64,000 nt of DNA, from NCBI RefSeq assembly GCF_020071995.1, contig NZ_JABWTK010000001.1:62001-126000 (forward strand), given 5' to 3'. Source of the stretch: Planococcus chinensis. GTDB taxonomy: Bacteria; Bacillota; Bacilli; Bacillales_A; Planococcaceae. Under the pieces are notes generated by a model, which was not told where the DNA came from, ran no database searches, and saw only the letters and a list, made by a program, of their open reading frames with translations. The position numbers were made by a program, and so were the translations under genes. Shown here piece after piece: positions 60,095 to 64,000 of this stretch (position 1 is its first letter; the number at the start of each line of letters is the position of its first letter).

Positions 60095-61152
60095 GTATTC
60101 CGTTATCTATTGTCTGGACAGACGGGCAGCTGGTTATCTTAGACCAACAGAAACTGCCGCATGAAATCGATTATTTGACGCTTGAAACCATAGAAGATGT
60201 ATATGAAGCGATTTTTACACTGAAAGTGCGTGGTGCGCCGGCCATCGGCATTGCCGCTGCCTACGGGCTGGCGCTTGCCGCCCAGCGCCATAGCACGGAA
60301 ACGGTAGAAGCTTTTTTGAAGGCTGTGCAAAGAGATGCAGAATATCTGGGCCAGTCGCGGCCGACAGCGGTAAATTTGGTCTGGGCGCTTGAGCGGCTGC
60401 TTGAAACCGTTCAGAAAGCCGAAACGGTCGAAGCCGGAAAAGCGCTTCTCATCGAAGAAGCCGAGCTCATCCATCAGGAAGACGAAGCATCTTGCCGCCA
60501 AATCGGCGAATACGCCTTGTCGCTGTTGGAAGGGCGGGAGCGCGTCATGACCATCTGCAATGCCGGTTCGATTGCCACGGCCAAATACGGGACTGCGCTG
60601 GCGCCGTTTCACTTGGGAAGTGAACGCGGCCGAAAGTTTGAAGTGTATGCCTGCGAAACCCGGCCGGTTTTCCAAGGTGCACGGCTGACCGTCTGGGAAC
60701 TTCAGCAGTCGGGAGTAGATGTCACTCTCATCACCGACAGCATGGCCGCCCATACCATCGGTGCAAAAGACATTGAAGCCATTATCGTCGGGGCAGACCG
60801 CATCGCGGCAAACGGCGACACGGCCAATAAAATCGGCACCCTTAATCTCGCGATTCTGGCGGATGCCTACGGGATTCCATTTTATGTGGCAGCCCCCGCA
60901 TCGACGTTTGACCTTGCGACCCGAAGCGGGGAAGAAATTCCGATTGAAGAACGGAAAGCGGAAGAAATCACCCATATCGGCAATCAGCCGGTGGCGCCTC
61001 TTGGCACAAAAGTCTTCAATCCGGCATTTGACGTAACGCCGGCGCACTTGATTTCCGCCATCATCACAGAAAAAGGGATCATCCAAGGCGATTTTCAGCG
61101 AAACATTCCCGAAGTTCTTAATTTATATGCAGGAAAAGGAGAAAGAACATGA
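60091..61152 (+). CDS. mtnA: Methylthioribose-1-phosphate isomerase (MtnA)
   Basis: 353 residues, homologous to eIF2B-alpha. [16 protein letters not shown] starts the core; the catalytic Cys is in [10 protein letters not shown] and the Asp in [19 protein letters not shown], with [12 protein letters not shown] between. It converts methylthioribose-1-phosphate to the ribulose form used by MtnB. The next gene again overlaps by four bases. Confidence 0.95.
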   Translation: MSIPLSIVWTDGQLVILDQQKLPHEIDYLTLETIEDVYEAIFTLKVRGAPAIGIAAAYGLALAAQRHSTETVEAFLKAVQRDAEYLGQSRPTAVNLVWALERLLETVQKAETVEAGKALLIEEAELIHQEDEASCRQIGEYALSLLEGRERVMTICNAGSIATAKYGTALAPFHLGSERGRKFEVYACETRPVFQGARLTVWELQQSGVDVTLITDSMAAHTIGAKDIEAIIVGADRIAANGDTANKIGTLNLAILADAYGIPFYVAAPASTFDLATRSGEEIPIEERKAEEITHIGNQPVAPLGTKVFNPAFDVTPAHLISAIITEKGIIQGDFQRNIPEVLNLYAGKGERT

Positions 61153-62228
61153 AAAAACAGTCGCTCTTATTGTTAACGATTTTATTGATCATCAGTGCAG
61201 TTCTGGCAGCCTGCCAGCCAAAAGGCGAAGGGAGCGCGGAAAAGCCGGTGGACGGCACGAAAGCGGAAGCTTCGGACAATCCGTTGTCCGGCAAGAAAGT
61301 GGCGCTCATCATACAGCAGAACCTTGGCACCTTTTCCGCTCAGTATATTGAAGGGGTAGAAGAGCAAGTCGGGAAATTCGGCGGCGAAGTGACCGTTTTT
61401 ACCTCGGACGGCGACCTGGCAAAAATGGCATCTAACCTGGATGCTGCAATCAACCAAGGCTTTGACGGCATTCTGATTGACCACGGTACAAAAGAGGCGT
61501 TGAACCAGGGCGTTGAAAAAGCGGTCGAAAAAGGCATTCCGGTTGTCGCATTTGACGCAGGAGTAGACGTAGAAGGCGTTGTTTCTTTGGAGCAAGGCGA
61601 CCAAAAGATGGCCGAACTGACTTTGGAAAAATTAGCTGAAGACCATAACGGCCAAGCGAATATCGTAAAAATCTGGGTGGCCGGCTTCGCGCCGATGGAA
61701 CGCCGCCAAATCGCTTACGAGGAATTTTTGAAAACCAATACAGGCATCAAAGAAGTAACGGCTTTTGGTGCGGCTACACAAAATACCGCACTTGATACAC
61801 AAGCGCAGATGGAAGCGGTATTGAAGCAATATCCGAACGAAGGCGAAGTTACGGCGGTCTGGGCTGCATGGGATGAATTTGCAAAAGGCGCCGTACGCGC
61901 GATTGAACAGTCCGGACGCACAGACATCAACGTGTACAGCATCGACATGAGCGATGAAGATTTGCAGATGATCCAAAAAGACGGCAGCCCATGGGTTGCC
62001 TCAGCAGCGGTGGATCCGGTTGATATCGGACGCATTCAGGTGCGTTACCTGTACCAGCAGATCAACGGCGAAAAACCGGAAGAAAAAGTGGTATTGGAGC
62101 CGATTTTCGTAGATGCGGAAAAACTGCCGGAAGAAGCGATCACGACCGCTGAGTTGAGTGAGTATATCGAGGGCTGGGGCGCAAGCGAACAAGGGTATAC
62201 GGATGCGCTTCGCGAGTTGGAAAAGTAA
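61149..62228 (+). CDS. Rbs-type ABC importer binding lipoprotein, probable methylthioribose or thiosugar receptor
   Basis: 359 residues. A lipoprotein signal (LAAC, Cys21) precedes a periplasmic-binding-protein type I domain: [20 protein letters not shown], then [20 protein letters not shown] and [20 protein letters not shown], as in ribose/galactose receptors. It overlaps mtnA by four bases, so it belongs to the SAM-riboswitch transcript. That link makes methylthioribose the leading candidate ligand; this is an inference from context, not from the pocket. Confidence 0.82.
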   Translation: MKKQSLLLLTILLIISAVLAACQPKGEGSAEKPVDGTKAEASDNPLSGKKVALIIQQNLGTFSAQYIEGVEEQVGKFGGEVTVFTSDGDLAKMASNLDAAINQGFDGILIDHGTKEALNQGVEKAVEKGIPVVAFDAGVDVEGVVSLEQGDQKMAELTLEKLAEDHNGQANIVKIWVAGFAPMERRQIAYEEFLKTNTGIKEVTAFGAATQNTALDTQAQMEAVLKQYPNEGEVTAVWAAWDEFAKGAVRAIEQSGRTDINVYSIDMSDEDLQMIQKDGSPWVASAAVDPVDIGRIQVRYLYQQINGEKPEEKVVLEPIFVDAEKLPEEAITTAELSEYIEGWGASEQGYTDALRELEK

Positions 62229-62460
62229 AAAGAAAAGCGGAGGCGATCGGGCAAAACCTGACAGGCATAAGACAGACCGGCGAAGTGGCGTACTTTGCCA
62301 CATAGCTGGGATGGCTTATGACCCGAAGGTTTGATCGCCGGAGTCTGGACAACAAAGAAAAGCGGAGGCACCTGGTCAACTACGATAGCTGTATGGAAAG
62401 GCGCAGGTGCTAAATAGAAAACCAAGCGGAGCTGTCCTGTACAACGGGGCGGCTCCTTTC
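62229..62460. repeat. Three consecutive hairpin repeats inside the transporter operon
   Basis: Each unit starts AAGCGGAG. Unit 1 (62229-62342) has arms GGCGATC...AAACCT and AGGTTTGATCGCC. Unit 2 (62353-62410) has arms GCACCTG and CAGGTGC. Unit 3 (about 62420-62457) has arms GGAGC and GGCTCC. No gene fits. Such intra-operon hairpins can stabilise the upstream message. Confidence 0.75.
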
Positions 62461-62479
62461 CAAGAAAGGGGCAAAGCCG

Positions 62480-64000
62480 GTGGGAAATTCATTGCTGAAG
62501 ATGACAGGCATCCGGAAATCCTTTGGCAAAGTGACTGCGCTGGAGCATGCCGAGTTCGGCCTTGAGCAAGGGGAAGTGCATGCGCTCCTGGGCGTCAACG
62601 GTGCCGGAAAAAGCACATTGATCAAAATCCTGTCAGGCGTTTATGAACAGGACGCGGGAGAAATTGAATTGGACGGCAAAAACATCCAGCTGCCATCGCC
62701 AAAAGCGGCAAAACAGCAGGGCATCTACTGTGTATACCAGGAAGTGGATACGGCGATTGTCCCCGAATTATCGGTAGCTGAAAACATCCTCCTCGACACC
62801 TTTACAAAAGGCGGTTTGTTTGTTTCCAGAACAAAGCTGTATGCACAGGCACAAGCGGCACTAGCCGAATTGCAGTCTGAAGACATCAACGTCAAACAAA
62901 AAGCGGCCCATCTGACCTTGGCCGAGAAGCAGTTGGTGCTCATTGCCCGGGCTCTCGTCCATTCTGCAAAAATTATCATTTTTGATGAGCCGACCGCTCC
63001 CTTGTCGCTGCGCGAAGCGGACAAGCTGTTTGCAGTCATCCGTAAACTGAAAAGCCAGGGAGTCGGCTGTATTTTTATTTCCCACCGGCTGCCGGAAGTA
63101 TTTGAAATCAGCGACCGCATCACGGTGATGGCAGAAGGGAAATGGGTCCATACTTTTGATACGGAGCAGGCAGGACAAGGAGAAATTGTGGAAGCGATGC
63201 TCGGTAAAACGCTCAGCGAGGAACTCGTTCACCGGCGTCATGAGATCGGCGATCCGTTGCTGACTGTGGAAAACATATCCGACGGGCAAAAAGTCAACGA
63301 TGTGTCACTTACAGTAGCGTCTAGTGAAATTGTCGGCGTCGTTGGACTAGTCGGAGCAGGAAAGACGGAATTGGCAAAAGCCTTGTTCGGCGAAACGCCG
63401 TTAACATCGGGTACGGTCGAGCTGTCAGGAAATCGGTTGGAATTCAAGCACCCAGGAGATGCCATCAAAGCGGGAATCGCACTGGTGCCGGAAGAGCGGC
63501 GGAAAGAAGGGCTGTTTGTCCACGAATCCCTTCAGGCAAATGCATCGTTTCCGAATTTGAAGAAATTCTCACCCGGACTGTTCATGAATAAAAAGTCGGA
63601 AAAGGGCTTTGCAGAGGAAATCATTCGCCGGCTGCAAATCAAAACAGACAGCACCGATACACCGCTGGTTCATTTAAGCGGCGGCAACCAGCAGAAAGTG
63701 GCAATCGGCAAATGGATTTCACTCGATTCGGCCGTCTATCTCTTTGACGAGCCGACAAAAGGCGTCGACATCGGCGCCAAAGTGGATATTTTCAAGCTCA
63801 TTCGGAGCCTGGCGGAAAGCGGCAAAGGCTGCCTTTATTTCTCCAGTGAAATCCATGAAGCCGTCGGAATATCGGACAGGATATTGGTTATGTACAACGG
63901 TCAGATCGTGAAGGAGTTTTCACGGCAAGAAGCGACCCAGGAAAGGATTTTGTTATATGCAAGCGGTGGAAAAGAAGAGCCTGCCGAAGACCGGCAGCTC
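62480..64000 (+). CDS. Rbs-type sugar ABC importer ATPase (two domains), cut off at the window end
   Basis: At least 507 residues from GTG 62480 (GAAAGGGGC upstream), open to the last base. Domain 1: Walker A GVNGAGKST, atypical signature LTLAEKQLVLIARAL, Walker B IIIFDEPTAPLS. Domain 2: degenerate Walker A GLVGAGKTE, signature LSGGNQQKVAIGKWI, Walker B LFDEPTKGVDIGAK. This RbsA/MglA layout energises sugar importers of the CUT2 class. Permease genes should follow beyond the window. It is the partner of the preceding receptor. Confidence 0.9.
   Translation, partial: MGNSLLKMTGIRKSFGKVTALEHAEFGLEQGEVHALLGVNGAGKSTLIKILSGVYEQDAGEIELDGKNIQLPSPKAAKQQGIYCVYQEVDTAIVPELSVAENILLDTFTKGGLFVSRTKLYAQAQAALAELQSEDINVKQKAAHLTLAEKQLVLIARALVHSAKIIIFDEPTAPLSLREADKLFAVIRKLKSQGVGCIFISHRLPEVFEISDRITVMAEGKWVHTFDTEQAGQGEIVEAMLGKTLSEELVHRRHEIGDPLLTVENISDGQKVNDVSLTVASSEIVGVVGLVGAGKTELAKALFGETPLTSGTVELSGNRLEFKHPGDAIKAGIALVPEERRKEGLFVHESLQANASFPNLKKFSPGLFMNKKSEKGFAEEIIRRLQIKTDSTDTPLVHLSGGNQQKVAIGKWISLDSAVYLFDEPTKGVDIGAKVDIFKLIRSLAESGKGCLYFSSEIHEAVGISDRILVMYNGQIVKEFSRQEATQERILLYASGGKEEPAEDRQL

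Noticed and set aside
60139-61086. 315-codon minus-strand ORF
   Set aside because: It is an antisense shadow of mtnA, whose motifs are unmistakable; the composition is Phe/His/Arg-rich, as is typical of shadows.
1-64000. Search for CRISPR arrays, tRNA, rRNA, integrases and phage genes
   Set aside because: No regularly spaced repeats, no rRNA-like or tRNA-like stretch and no phage or integrase motif were noticed by eye. A short tRNA could still be missed without a covariance search.

Overview
This window reads as chromosomal DNA of a low-to-mid GC Gram-positive bacterium of the Bacillales, most likely Planococcaceae (Planococcus/Planomicrobium-like). Strong AGGAGG-type ribosome binding sites, U-rich hairpin terminators, two S-box (SAM-I) leaders, a ydaO-type c-di-AMP leader on a kimA homologue, a dctB/dctS/dctR/dctP locus and cre boxes all point there. 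The species cannot be named from the window alone. I see no prophage, integrase, transposase, CRISPR array, rRNA or tRNA.

Layout. 1-6.4 kb: the 3' part of malate:quinone oxidoreductase, a VOC protein, a minus-strand CDP-alcohol phosphotransferase/NDH-2-like pair, and a divergent flavoprotein with a C-terminal DUF1499 domain overlapping a TVP38 membrane protein. 6.4-12.8 kb: a YnjB-type ABC importer with two permeases, then a galactitol-type PTS (IIA-IIC-IIB) behind a cre-overlapped promoter. 13-17.9 kb: DUF2294, TRIC channel, Gfo/Idh, TerC, a protein that joins an ECF sigma factor to a zinc anti-sigma domain and a membrane segment, and a HAD phosphatase. 18.4-22.3 kb: an envelope-stress operon (DUF4178, PspA, DUF4247 lipoprotein, DUF350, membrane aminopropyltransferase) behind a textbook sigma-W promoter. 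22.5-29.8 kb: a laccase-domain protein, a methyltransferase, MnmH, an EamA transporter divergent from an Lrp regulator, a MazG-like protein, and KimA with its riboswitch. 29.8-34.7 kb: C4-dicarboxylate sensing and uptake. 34.8-44.1 kb: PhnA, a SWIM-SNF2 helicase, a Nudix CoA hydrolase, a bile-salt-hydrolase-like gene whose start codon reads ATA, two AT-rich orphan genes, IlvE and a proline-iminopeptidase-like hydrolase. 44.7-55.2 kb: a Bcr/CflA exporter, CstA, a PadR/HAAS pair, an AlkZ-like protein, a secreted protein, ProBA and small membrane proteins. 55.2-64 kb: the methionine salvage locus, with mtnWXBD and mtnKA diverging from a shared region that carries two opposed SAM riboswitches. mtnKA runs on into an Rbs-type ABC importer that is cut off by the window end.

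How the genes work together. The right end is one regulon: methylthioribose kinase, isomerase, dehydratase, enolase, phosphatase and dioxygenase act in sequence, and the linked importer probably feeds methylthioribose or a related thiosugar into it. The dct locus senses and imports C4-dicarboxylates, which fits the Mqo and TCA-cycle context and the perfect cre box before dctP. The PspA operon is a membrane-damage response.

The intergenic DNA is unusually rich in structure. Two loci (17.9-18.4 kb and 44.1-44.6 kb) hold a dispersed repeat sandwiched between two copies of a terminator hairpin. A third repeat copy supplies the stop codon of the EamA gene. Three hairpin repeats lie inside the thiosugar transporter operon, and palindromes built on GTTCGTAAA lie after the Nudix gene. 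The most rewarding items to check are the sigma/anti-sigma fusion, the sigma-W PspA operon, the ATA-start amidase and the terminator-flanked repeats.
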